From Ryuthela nishihirai (taxonomy: Eukaryota; Arthropoda; Arachnida; Araneae; Heptathelidae), in NCBI GenBank assembly GCA_038380435.1, contig JAWZYU010000013.1, positions 7,402,401-7,466,400 of the forward strand: 64,000 nucleotides of DNA. Reading direction: 5' to 3'. The notes below the pieces were generated by a model. The model was not told the DNA's origin and did not search any database. It was given only the letters and a program-made list of their open reading frames with translations. This document shows positions 24,326 through 36,075 of this stretch, piece by piece. The first letter of the stretch is position 1; each line of letters opens with the position of its first letter. Made by a program: the position numbers and the translations under genes.

Positions 24326-26104
24326 AGTTGTTGCAAATGAAATGGCCAAATTATTAGTGAAACATTCAAAAGCAATAACTTTGTTAAAAAATAACTTACT
24401 AAAAATATACACAACCAGATTCAATACACTTCTTCCACCATGAAACAAATGCATTTATCATGTTATTGTTAAATGCAATCATATGTTGATAAAAAATCTG
24501 AGTTTTTGGAAGTGATGAATTCTTCGAAGACATTTTTAACTGCTGTCTCATTGCTGAATGTTTTTTCCACTAAGAAATGGTTGAGATGGTTGAAGCAGTG
24601 GTGTTGTGATGCCCCCTCATCCACTTTTACTTTACCTTAACCAGTTTTGCTTAATTTACATTATATTTATCATTTTTGGGATTTTAATTTTAATTTTGGC
24701 ATCACAGCGCTCGTTTCCAAGAGCATAGGAGTTGCACAACTCCGAACTTTCGATTGTCACCCGCTAAAGCGCGCGTGTACAAGGACACGCCCCCTCTTGC
24801 ATCATAGCTTGCACGCTTGTCATTTTATGCAAATGTCTTTACCGGTGCAACAGACATGTTTTGCCGAGCCTGTATGCTTGTTATAACCATGACATGTAGT
24901 CACAGGAGTTAGAGTAAGAGTCACTAAGTGAGTAGAGTAGTAGGAGTAGTAAGAGTCAGTAAGAGAGTTGTGAAATAGTAGTTGGTGGTAAGTGGCAATG
25001 TTAGTCACAGAGAGTTGTTGTTAGTAGCAGCAAGATAGTCATGATGTAGATGATGTTTTCATTTACATTGGTGAGTGTTTAAAAATAATTTTTGAAATAA
25101 ACTTGTTTGTTATAGAAACTTTTTTGAATCTTTGCTATTTTTTCTCTTGAGCAACGTTATTTGATAAGTTTTGATTACATATTTTTATATTGACAATCAT
25201 TTAATTTTTGAATTCTTACTGGCTAAGTAACACCCGCTGGTATTCGAACCCTAATTGAACTTTATTTGGCAATTTGTTAATTATTACTTGGTGCCCGATT
25301 TAGCTATTTGGAGCTTGAATAAATATTGGATCAGACAAAGGGTCCAAACTTTAATAGTATTATAAATCTTTGGAGTGTTACAGTGTTCACCTTGGCAATA
25401 GATCTGGTGAATACACTGGGTGAGCAAGAGTCTCATACTGTAACTGATGGAGTTCTGGACTGTTATTTGTGAAATATGAGATTGAGCATTATCATGGAGT
25501 AGTAAGATGCCATGTCTGCTAATGCAGGCTGCTTCTTGCATAATTTGTCGTATTTCTTGGAGTTCTGCACAATATTTCTCTGCATTATTGCTTCACCCAG
25601 TTTCAGGAAGGAATAATGGATAACACCAGCTGCAGACTGCCAAACGGCCACCATAAACTTCTTTGGGTGAAAATGAGGCTTAGGCATGTGTTTGGGTGCT
25701 TCCACAACTCCAGCTATTGAGCAGAACATTGATAATCGTCGTATAGGATCCATTTTTCATTACACGTTACAACTATGCATAAACAGATCCTTCTAATTTC
25801 ATATGAGAAGGGAAGTGCATACTTCAAGTTGATGTGCCTTATGAGTGTCCATTAATTCATGCAGAACCCATTTATCCAACTTCTTTAATTTCCAAATGGT
25901 TTCCAGGTGCCGGAAAACTATTGAATAATGCATGCCTAATTTGCCTGCGATGTCTTGTACAGTTTAGTCTGTGTTGGATTCAATTAAAGCCTTCAATTGA
26001 TTGTTATCAATCACCTCATCAGGTTGACCACGACTTATTTTGAAGGCTTATGTCACCCAAAACTCCATACATCTGCAAAATTGGCCATTTCATATGCAAT
26101 ACCC
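24326..26104 (-). mobile_element. mariner-like element split by an LTR-like insertion
   Basis: Terminal repeats AGTTGTTGCAAATGAAATGG (left) and the inverted GGCCATTTCATATGCAATACC (right) are both bordered by TA (24324-24325 and 26105-26106), the mariner target. Reading right to left: an N-terminal helix-turn-helix remnant (about 26040-25900), WILYDD-like then VVEAPKHMPKPHFHPKKFMV (25690) and LLHDNAQSHIS (25510), then PVYSPDL near 25400. The C-terminal part (FSNETAVKNVFEEFITSKNS) reappears only at about 24560, beyond an unrelated ~780-bp block. Multiple stops make it inactive. Confidence 0.72.
24602..25382. mobile_element. LTR-like insertion (possible solo LTR) in mariner
   Basis: About 780 bp of unrelated, partly GC-richer sequence separates the PDL and FSNETAV blocks of the mariner transposase. 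It starts TGTTGTGATGCCCCC and ends GGAGTGTTACA (TG...CA), contains an AATAAA signal near 25100, and is bordered by GTGG and GTGT, an imperfect 4-bp duplication. This fits a solo LTR. The family is unknown and other insertion types are possible. Confidence 0.45.
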
Positions 26105-26106
26105 TA

Positions 26107-26804
26107 ATAAGTTTATGTAGGAACTTCTGCTTTTAATGTAACAAATATATAACACAAAATTGTATATCATTTTATTACCTTCAGTATTCACGAATTACTA
26201 TAAAGTGAACATACTGCACATTGCAATTGTGATTTAATTAGTAATTTTTTTTAATATAAATATATAATGGTGGGACTGGCATATCTCACTTTTTTCTATT
26301 CAAATAAGGGTTCCTTATACTGATGTTTCACGGAATGTGTCACTCATCATAAGCTATATAATACTGTCTTAAAAATTCAACTGTTTACTTATAATAGAAT
26401 TCAGGTTTGAACTTGAAACTAGTTTAAATTATGAAGTAAATTCCAAATAATGAAAAATGAAGGAGGACCAAAATATCAAAGTGGCAGGAAAGTTTAGTTC
26501 ATATAAAATATACTGCCATATTTTTCAAAATTAACTGTTTTGAGAGAAATCACAAAATTTTATTAATGTTTCTAGTGAAATTTCAACAGGCATTTGACTA
26601 GTGTGATTTAATTTAAAAAATGTATTAATGAACGGAAAAATGCAGTCAAGGATAGGGTGCCTTCAGCAAGCAGTGCAAATGTAAATTATTCTTCACTCTC
26701 ATTCTCTTGAATACAGGGAATAAAAATGCATATTATATTAATCTGAAACATTAATTTACATCAGGACTACTAAAGGAGTTTGTAGCATAAGAAATTTATT
26801 TTAT
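26107..26804. other. AT-rich spacer, nothing recognised
   Basis: Sequence between two mariner copies. No coding frame, repeat unit or terminal repeat is recognised. Confidence 0.5.
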
Positions 26805-27296
26805 GGCCCCTAAAATTTTTTGACATTTAATGTCTGGGTGATCTCTCATACAGTTTGTTGTGGATCTGATTCGATTAAATCCTTTAATTCACTGGAATCA
26901 ATGGAGGAAAGACGGATGCCACAGGGTTCATTTCGTAGCCTCAAATCTCCTGAGCGAAATTTAGCAAACCAACGGTGAGTGGATCTCTTATTAGTTGTTC
27001 CTCCACCGAATGCTTTATTGATGCTTTTTTACTGCAGCCACTGCAGAATTACCCAATTTGAACTCGTAAAGGTATAGCAACCTTAATTGACTGGGTTCCA
27101 TGATTTACTTGATGTCGGTAGTATTCAATGTTTAATGCTTGTTGAAGGAAACAAATACTACAATTGCATCACCCACGTGTGACATTGCCACGACATAAAA
27201 AAAATGCATAAACCTCAGTGCTTGCTTTCTTCTGCAACCAGTAGAAACCTGATGTCATTCAATGGCCATTTCATTTGCAACAACCCAATAAAATAA
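26805..27296 (-). mobile_element. mariner-like element, N-terminal fragment
   Basis: Right terminal repeat GGCCATTTCATTTGCAACAA at 27273-27292 matches the family of the 24326-26104 copy. Reading leftwards, the N-terminal domain is seen as RWFAKFRSGDLRLRNEPCG, then SSELKDLIESDPQQTV (about 27000-26850), the helix-turn-helix of mariner transposases. The catalytic part and the other terminal repeat are absent. Confidence 0.68.
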
Positions 27297-27501
27297 ATAT
27301 GTTCACAGTGGCAAAAATTTTCAAGTTGTGGAAGCTAAGGAACATTACTTTATGTTGTTCATATTCAGGTGGGTAAATAAAAGATACTGAACATTCTGAT
27401 CAGCACTCAACGAGTCAAGCAGACAAGAATGTGCAGAAAGAGCATCAAGGTCATCCACAAGGACTGTTGATGAACAATTAATAATATCTGTGGCACTGTT
27501 G

Positions 27502-30500
27502 GTCTGTAAATGGTAGATAGGTAGTCACTGGAAGGAGAGCTATGCGCCAATCCCCTGTGATGATGCATAGAATCAGCCAGGTTCTCATGGTGCAGACCAT
27601 TAGTACCTTTCAAAACAGATACTCTCTTGTGGAAGTGAACGGAAGGGGAGGGCTGCCAGATTAGGGTGGCCTACTGATCTGGACAACTCTGGCTACTTTT
27701 CTTTTTTTCCACCCTGCTGAGGAGTGGTCAACCACACAGGGTCCTGGTGCTGACCATATGTAACAATCTGAATGGAATTATGGCTCTGAGCTTGATTATG
27801 GATCCTGATTTTGCTGCACTGGTGGGCTTCTGTGGAAGGAAAATCTTCCGCTGTGTTTTCCGTTTGTTTGTGGGTTGACAGTCCCAAGTGAATAGATTCA
27901 CAGGATATGTTAATCAGCTGGTGGATAATCCTGAGCAGAGGTAATCGCAAGCCCCTGACTCTTAGCTCCTATTGGCATCATCAAATTCTACATTGGAGAA
28001 AGTCTTCCAGTGTAGATGGCTTTGGGCCTTTAGTGGTGGGGGAACAGGTCTTTGCCCCATGTCTGCGATTAGGGGGCTGTTTGATATTGTCAGCATTCCC
28101 TCTCTCAATAGAGACAGTTCCTTTTCTTTAAACATCCCACAAACTGTTTTCTTTCCATAGTAGTTGGAATGTGAGGATTCTGCACAGAGCTTATTCTCTT
28201 GATGTCCTCACACAAGGCGTAAGTCTGCTTCTCAGCAGACATGCAAGTGATGCTCTTCTGGAATACGAGTGCATTAATGAAAGGTTTCTTACAGCAAAAT
28301 TTCAGACAAACATTAAAGACTTGAATGTTATCTGCTGTTATGCCCCCAATGAGGATGCTGATGAGGATAAGAAGGATAGGTTTTACGGACAACTTCAGGA
28401 TATTTTGAATTCTGTCAAGAAAGGAGATATTACCCTTGTTCTTGGTGACTTCAATGCCAAAGTTGGTACTGACTCTGACCTTTGGAGAGGAGTGATAGGC
28501 CCTTTTGGTATTGATAGCTGCAATGGGCAATGTCTCCTACAGGTAAGTAAACTCAATGGTTTCAGAATAACTAACACTTATTACAAACACCATGACATAC
28601 ATAAGTACACATGGGTTTCACCTGATGGGCTGCATAAGAATATGATTGATTACATATTAATGAACAGCAAATGGGCTAGTTCTGTTAGGAATACCAGGAT
28701 ATATAGGGGAGCTGAAATTGGATCTGACCATTACCTTGTTAAAAGTGTCTTGCAACTTAAACTTAAAAAGTGTTGTGCTAAAGTTAAAAAATTTACCTTT
28801 AATACTGAAGCTCTGAAAGACCCAGTTATAGCCAAAGCTTACCATGATAGGTTACTTAGTCATTATGAAGTCATGGTTTGCTTACTCCCTGAAGTTGAGG
28901 AAGGATGAGATCATTTTAAACAGGCTTTTTTGGACACTAACAGTACTTTTTTAGGAAGAAAGGAGCAGAAGAGGCAGAATTATCTGAGTGATAAGGCACT
29001 TGAGCTTATTTCGGAAAGAAAGAACTGCAGGAATGTCCGAAATCAATACCCTACTAGTCCTGATAGAAAGCATTATAGAGACCTTAATAAATATGTAAAG
29101 AATCAGTTAGCTGCTGATAAGAATCTTTGGCTTGATGGCTTGGCTGAAAAAGCCGAGGAAGCAGTTAGACAGCACAACAGCAGAGAGCTGTACCAGATAG
29201 TTAATGTTTTATGTGGTAGAAAACAGACAGGTATACAGGGATTGAAGGATAAACAAGGTTATAGAAGGTGAGGATTCTGTCATGGCTACGTGAGCTGAGC
29301 ATTTCAGTGATGTTCTAAACAATGTGGTTAGTTCTACTCCCATTGTGTGCAATGATGATAGATGCATTGGCAGCTTTAATGTTGTCCCTATAAGACAATC
29401 TGAAGTTATTTTGGCTATTTCTAAACTAAACTTCATAAATCCCCAGGGGTAGATGAAATTACTACGGAAATGCTTAGAGCTGGGAATGTTTTGGTTACCA
29501 CTTGGATGACTAAAATTTTGAGTATCTTTTATGATAAAAGCATGGTTTCTAAGGATTTTACCACAACTATTATTATCCCTATTTTCAAAAAAGGTGATTG
29601 CAGTTCTTGTGATAACCATAGGTGTATCAGATTACTCTGTGTTCCAGGGAAAGTTCTTTGCATGATTGTGCTTAATAGAATTAAGAATCTAGTTGACAGG
29701 CAATTGCGTGACGAGCAGTGTGAATTTAGAAGAGGTAGGGGATGTGTAGATCAGATATTTTCACTTAGGCAAATTCTTGAGAAATATCTAGAATTTCAGA
29801 AACCTTTGGTTGCTAGCTTTGCTGATTTCAAGAAGGCTTTTGACGCTGTTGATCATCATAATTTGTGGTTGATTTTGAGATCATATGGTATACCAAACAA
29901 GTTAGTTAACATAATGAAAGCTCTATAATAACACTGAGTCGTGTGGCTTGTAGCAATTGGTTGAGGCTTGTAGCAATTGTTTTAGCATTACTTCTGATGT
30001 TCGACAAGGGTGCATTTTGTCTCTTTAGTTTGGTTATTGATTATGTTATGCGAAATTCACTTCAAGTGAAAGATTTTGGCCTTAAATGGTCTGGAGATAT
30101 GAAAATTTCTGATTTAGATTATGTTGATGATTTAACCCTTTTGGCAAATGATCTTGATGAGATGAACTCTTTCATTCGAGCTGTTGATGAGACTGGTAGT
30201 AGAGTAGGTTTGGTTATAAACAGAGAGAAAACTAAAGTGATGAAAATTGGTCAGGCAGGCTGTGATTCAGTTAATCTGAATGCTTGCAGTCTTGAGCAGG
30301 TGTCACAGTTTAATTATCTTGGGAGCTATGTAACAGATACTGGTGATGTACTGCATGAGATTAACAGATGAATAGGGATTGCTGCTGGGACTTTTTATAA
30401 TCTATGGAGAGTGTGGAAAAATAGGTGTATACACCTAAAGACTAAAATTAGACTGTATAATAGTTTGGTTCTTTCTAGGGTTAGTTATGATTGTGAAACC

Positions 30501-30895
30501 TGGACACTTTGTAAACAAGATAACAGGAAACTAGATGCTTTTGATATTAGATGCTTACGCAGTATCTTGGGCATTAGGTGGTTCAACTTTTAACTAATTA
30601 TGAGGTTAGGTAAAGGAGTTGGCAACCTCCTTTAAGCAGCATATTGTGCAGAGAGAGACTCGGTTGCTTTGGCCATGTTGCCTGTATGTATAATTATAGA
30701 TTGGCGAATAGGGTTATGAACAGTGTGCCTAAAGGCTTCAGAAAGTGGGGAAAACCTAGGATGCGGTGGGCAGATAATGTCAAACAGGACCTTATTAGAA
30801 TTGGTGTGCAGTGGCCAGATGCTGCAGATGTAGCTCAGGACAGACCTGCTTGGAGAACGAAATTGCACGAGATCTTCTGGTGTTTGACAAGGGTG
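27502..30895 (+). mobile_element. RTE-like LINE, near full length, degenerate
   Basis: The leader begins near GTCTGTAAATGGTAG at 27502. The endonuclease lacks about 100 bp around 28215 (the LGLQETRW region with the catalytic Glu) but continues 28171-28908 with LGDFNAKVGTDSDLWRG and GSDHYLVKSVLQ. The linker is 28930-29271. The reverse transcriptase is 29470-29928 (FADFKKAFDAVDHHNL) and 29943-30371 (SDLDYVDDLTLLAND). The C-terminal domain is 30411-30870 (WADNVKQDLIRIGVQWPDAA). Stops and frame shifts are frequent. The 3' end is odd: after the C-terminal domain, 30870-30912 carries a piece of the family's own internal GVRQGCILS region instead of the usual tail. Confidence 0.82.
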
Positions 30896-30939
30896 CATTT
30901 TGTCTCCTTTTCTCTTATTATACTAACATACAGATCACA

Positions 30940-31570
30940 CCACACATAGAGACAGACTAACATACAGATCATGGCAACAGATTCTAACAGAGGAACTCAA
31001 CATGAGATGGATTTCTGCCAAATTTGTGACTTGACTGCTGATTCAGGAGCAAGTGAAAAAGGACCAAAACTTCCATTCTAAAGTTATAACTGGTGATGAC
31101 AGCTGAGCTTATGGATATAACCTAGAAACAAAGCAGCAATCATCCCAGGGGAAGAGTTCACTTTTACATGACCAAAGAAAGCAAAGTAAGTGAAATGCAA
31201 TGTGAAGAGCATGATGATTTGTTTCTTGATGTGGAAGGAATTGTGCATAAGCAGTTTTTTTCCACAGGCCAGAATATGAACCAACAATAGTACATCAAAC
31301 GAGGGTTTGAGATATATGAGGGAGAGCGTGAGGCTGAAACATCGAGGAAAATGACATGCATTGACATGCAATGTTGCCATGTGACTACTTCCTGTTCCCC
31401 AAGATTAAGTTCGATCTTAAGGATAAATTATTTGACTGTGTTTAAGTGATTCATGCTGAATTGAAGGAGGTGCTGAACAACATCTCAAAACAGGAGCTTC
31501 AGTATTTTCAGCAGTGGGGAAAAGTGCTGGGCTTGTCGAATTAGCTCCTGAGGAGAATACTTTGAAGGTG
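30940..31570 (+). mobile_element. mariner-like element, degenerate fragment
   Basis: Frame pieces spell QNFHSKVITGDDS, AYGYNLETKQQSSQ (31060-31140) and, after decay, LPCDYFLFPKIKFDLKD (31370-31430). These match the VITGDESWVYGYDPETK and PCDFFLFPKLK blocks of mariner transposases. The stretch between these blocks is shorter than expected, and both terminal repeats are missing or unrecognised. Confidence 0.65.
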
Positions 31571-31574
31571 GCAA

Positions 31575-32480
31575 TGGTAATTAAAACCTAAGGTAAGACT
31601 ACATTTTTTTATCAATATAGTCAGAGAACATTTGGATTGCACCTCATACTATCTACTGATAATAAAAGTTTATTGAACGATAAAGACATAATGGTGCTTT
31701 TGACCAGTAGTTCAATTTAGAAGATTTAATTTAGGCTAAAACAGTTGAGGGTCAAATTAACTCTTGAGTTCTACTTAACTCTGAAATGGCCGCACTCAAA
31801 ATTATACAATAAAAATATCTGTGAGTTTCTTACTAGACAGTCTCTTTCAATGTTATAAGCATAGTTATGTGACTTAAAGAAAATCAAAAGTTATTAGAAT
31901 AGCCTTTGCATTTTGGCATAAAGATGGGAGTGGATCAGTTTACAGCATGCCAGATTAGTATTCTGGCATTATCAGTAGGGCCTATGCATGTGCAATGTGT
32001 GTCATTACACTTGGGGAGAGGCTTCAACGAGTGGCTTCAAGTATTCATTTTAAAAAATTTTATACAAAAAAACTATTAAAGCACAAACATTGAAAACTAT
32101 AAACCTGATATAATAGTTCTTTCATTAAAATTTGTTACTAATTGCTTTCTCTCAGAGCAAAGAATAAAATTACACCCTGGAAGAAGTTGATGGCCAAAAG
32201 TATTGCATTCTTCTTGGCCTTAGACCAAAGAATAGCAGTGGTCAGGCTGAAATAGTGTGGGAAGCACTAAATATGCATGCCATTGTCAAATTGTATGACA
32301 AACAAATGTAAATGCATTAATTGTAAAATACACTAAATCGTTTTTATTAAACAATTGAAAGCTTCTATTAATAACTGATAGAAAATCTTATTTTTAAAGT
32401 ATCTATTAAATATATCTATTAATTATATGATTTTTGGAGTGGTGTGGGGGCTTACATTTGTGACTGACCAGGGCCCCCAT
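31575..32480. other. AT-rich intron, nothing recognised
   Basis: No frame, repeat array or terminal repeat stands out in this intronic stretch. Confidence 0.5.
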
Positions 32481-32499
32481 CTCACCTCTATCAGCCTCT

Positions 32500-32870
32500 G
32501 GCTAAGTAGCTCTGTGAGTCCAAGCATGCCAATAAGGTGGTGTTGCACTTACTCATGCCACAGAGGCAGCAAAATGCAACACCACCACAAGTAAGAACTC
32601 TATCACTAAGTGAGAGGCAACAATATCGGACCTGTAAACCATCAGCTATCGAGAACAGCACACAACCCGGAATTGTCTTCCTTGAACAGCCAATGAAGCT
32701 ACCTGTAGAAGAATGAAGAAAATGCAGATATGACTATTTGACCTAAATTTCACTGCACCGATCTATGACCATCAATTACCCCATTAGTGTCAAAGAGCCA
32801 ATTGTTTGTCGCGATAACACGTGACTAGTCCAGCACCTACAGAGTTAACTTAATCTATCAATAATAGTAA
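32500..32870. repeat. unclassified interspersed repeat (copy 2)
   Basis: Second copy of the repeat at 16800-17360: CATGCCACAGAGGCAGCAAA, GGACCTGTAAACCATCAGCT, GAACAGCACACAACC, TTGACCTAAATTTCACTGCA, GTGACTAGTCCAGCACCTAC and GAGTTAACTTAATCTATC occur in the same order and orientation. Confidence 0.55.
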
Positions 32871-32879
32871 TCCAGTTAC

Positions 32880-33890
32880 AGCCTTGGCACAATCTATGAT
32901 AGAATGTAAGTTAGAAATACAAATTTACCCTTTCAAATAAATAGAACACCTAACAAAATTTCAACCAAATTACCTTGAAAATATATTAATCAATTTGAAT
33001 AAAAACAATGTATGTAACATTGACATAGCCCCTTTCCAGCAGCTTGGAATCTTCTGTTACATAAGAAAGTGCCAGACTAGCTACAACACCTCTAGGGTGC
33101 CCAGAGTACATAAACTCATTCATCAACCTTCGACCTCGGTGGTAGAAGACCCACAAGTGCAGGGCAAAATACGTCACTTTTAACTTTTAATTATGTGGTG
33201 TTAAAACCTTCTTTTAAAGTTTAAAGTAATAAATGTAGGCCTGGTTACACCATTATAAGAATAATATGCAAAAGCAACCAGAATGCATTAAAAGAAGCAG
33301 CTGGGAGCCCATACAATTCAATGAAGGTGTCATCTTGGTATAGTTAGAATACGAGTGTTAAGAACCATGGGACAGCAAAAACAACCTTCAGCCTGAACAG
33401 AGACACAATTCAAGAACAGCACGGCAACCAAGGAATAACATCACTTCACTATGTGCACCGAATCAGAAGCAATATTGGTCGGAAAACGAACAGCTCCAGC
33501 AATGATGTGCAGCAGGTAATTAACAACTCCACAACTTACAGCACTGTGAAATAAGACTTGTTCACCTTCATGATTGTGAAAGGTATAGAATTAAGTCACC
33601 CAGTATTAAAATGGGCATAACACTTACCTGATATCAGAGCCTAGTGTTCTAAACTTTATTGTAAGCAGATTATGTCCAGTAAGGACATAATGGTGCATTC
33701 AGGTACTGCAGTGCCTTTAATTACAGCATAATTGCGATATTAAATTTATATTCTGGTGAGTGTTTTTAATACAATGTAATTTTAGGTTTTTAAGTAAAAA
33801 TTTTAAGTTTAAAATTTTTTTAAGGTATCATGAAAATGAAAAAAAGATTATCTCTTCCCCACTGTGTAGGGGAGTGTTTATCCTATAATA
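32880..33890. other. intron, nothing recognised
   Basis: Moderately AT-rich. I see no convincing coding segment or repeat with defined ends. Confidence 0.45.
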
Positions 33891-33896
33891 CGTTTC

Positions 33897-34105
33897 ATGA
33901 AAAAAAAAATACTCCCTCAAGCAGCTACTTGCCACAGAGGTCTGACAGGAGCCTGTCAGTTTATATGCCAATGTAGAAGGTCTGTGAGGATGGCAGGACC
34001 TCAGCAAAAAAACGACACACACATCCATGCTTACCTGGGGCTCGAACCCAGGTCCCTTAAATCAGTACCAAGCATGCTAACCACTCGGCCACAGGAATTC
34101 AGAAA
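33897..34105 (-). repeat. SINE family B
   Basis: A tRNA-derived SINE on the minus strand. The head reads GTGGCCGAGTGGTTAGCATG (A box), then CTGGGTTCGAGCCCCAGGTA (B box), then a ~140-bp body ending in a long A run (plus-strand complement of the sequence near 33900-33910). The body has ATGGATGTGTGTGTCG and GCATATAAACTGACAGGC. A second copy lies in the gag of the LTR element (55965-56140). Confidence 0.75.
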
Positions 34106-35415
34106 TTTGTGGGTAGTCCAGGTAACAGTCACCCCCCACCAATCACTCTTACCTTCAGGAAGAAGAGATATAAAATGCTTAGAGCATACAGTTTCCAACA
34201 ACAAGTTACCAGATTGTAAGCACTTTATTTCAGTGGTCCCACCAGACCTTCCAAACCCTCACTGATAAAAAATGGTGACATGTCTCAAAATAAACGATTG
34301 TGCATGAGTGGATCATCAGGAATCATAGGGATGGAGAAACATACAAAGATGACAATGACAAAGACAATGAAGAAGATGGGGGCTCCTGTTGAGCCCAAAT
34401 AGTAGCACAGGATGAATCCCAAGAAATTCTGGATTTCATGTTTGTTGTGGTTCCCACACACCAATAAGTCCAACAAGGGGACATCCAATCAGGTGTCATG
34501 GCTGCATGGGCACTATACCCATAGAGCCAGTAAGCCAAGCCCTCATAAATAAATAAAGCAAAAAAGAACTGTGAGGAACTCACCCAAGTCCTCACAAAAT
34601 GATATGAGAAGAAAAGTAAAGGAAAAGTGAGGAACTGAACAATCCTCACAAAATAAAGATAACAGCAAAATGAAAAAAAAAATGTGTGGGGAAACTCATA
34701 AACCTATTCCCTGATATGGGCAAGGCACTCACCATACTGCATAGTTCGCCCTAGCAGATCCATCCCACCAGCCAACTGATCCTGGAGGGAATACTCCAGG
34801 ATTTCCCCCTTGCCTGGAGCAGAAGCCAAAGCAGTGTGCAGCAATGGCTCTATAAATCACTGCCTAGCCCTGTGATGAACAGGCTCCCCAACTGTAAGAT
34901 GGGTCAAAGGGGACCCCTCTAATCATGATCACAGGAGAGTAGATGAAGACCCCCAAGCAACTACCAGGATCCACCTTTCCAGGGATCTAAATCACCACCC
35001 CGTAAATACACAGGTGAGTGTTCAGGACCCTGTGAAGGTATCTGAACCAGTGGAACCTTAACAGGGTGGTCCCCTCACCATGTACGGGAGTTCGGATAGA
35101 GGGGTTTTGCACTGATGAAATACCATCTGTAATATAATGCACAAAATAATTACTTGCAATCCTTTTACAATAAAAAAGCTACAGTACTCGTTAGGATGAC
35201 ATCTACAATTAGCTGTGGACTTTGATCATTGTTTTTGATAATGACTACACAAGTAACACATAGCCTTAAATGCATAGTGGTTAAGGAAGTAGCTACCATT
35301 CCAGCAAGGCAAACGTTGTGTGTTGTGTTAGCTCTTAACTGAGGTGGTAGTCAGCAGTGACTTTGGTCTTAGTAGAGCATGTATGAGAAGGCCTATAAAA
35401 GCTAGGAGTAGCTTT
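34106..35415. other. GC-richer unclassified sequence
   Basis: 34280-35100 is visibly less AT-rich than the surroundings, with C/A-rich runs and many short palindromes such as CTCCTG and CCAGGA blocks. No convincing protein frame is found in any frame. It may be old transposon leader or 3' sequence. Confidence 0.35.
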
Positions 35416-35417
35416 TG

Positions 35418-35785
35418 GATTGGATTGTTTTACCTCTGAGCGGCACTTTTTTGCACACCATGGGCTAAATGGCCAGGTCACATGGACCCCAAAGGCTCAG
35501 AGAAGGTTGGGGGAGGGGACCCACTGGAACAGCTATTGGGAGACAGATGGTAGCCTCCCGTCAAGGCCATCCAGCATGTTTTTTAACGTGCACAGGGTAT
35601 GGCTCTCCCACACACGGGGCCACGATTTAATGTCCTATCCGACGGACGACGGCCTTTCCAAGCCCATCGGTGTCCCCTACTGACCGTGGGCAGGGCGGGG
35701 AATTTTGCGGAGATAAATCTCAACGCTGACCCAGCTGGGACTCGAACCCGGGAACTACAGATTACGAGCCTGGCGCCTAGGAGTA
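35418..35785 (-). repeat. SINE family A, full copy
   Basis: Minus-strand copy. The plus strand reads from the SINE tail (TTGTTTTACCTCTGAGCGGC) to the tRNA head (GGGACTCGAACCCGGGAACT, then TTACGAGCCTGGCGCC). The B box is the best preserved of the family, but the A box is lost at the very end. Confidence 0.8.
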
Positions 35786-36075
35786 GCTTCTAGGATTCTT
35801 CTGTCCTGTGTGTTGCAAATGAAAAAAAAAAGTTTTTAAACATTTTATAAGTATGCTTTGTGATCAGAGTGGTACCATTGAATGGCAGTGTTCCTTTATA
35901 TGTTGTCATTTAAAAACAGTGTCATTTATATTATCCACAGAGTATATTACACTATCCACAGAGTTACCTGTTGACTTTTTAACATCAATAAATGGCTTTG
36001 CGGAAGAAAGTTTCACAAGGTTCAAGGTATTGTAAGTTCATGGTGAAATTAGCCTCCAATGAGGGGCTCCCTACA

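Noticed and set aside
33897..34265. A plus-strand ORF of 122 residues
   Set aside because: It reads through the antisense of SINE B (the LGLEPRSLKS-like segment comes from the tRNA head), not a gene.
34323..34649. A 108-residue minus-strand ORF with hydrophobic segments (34649-34323)
   Set aside because: No codon or motif support, no splice context, and lies in unclassified repeat-like sequence; likely chance.
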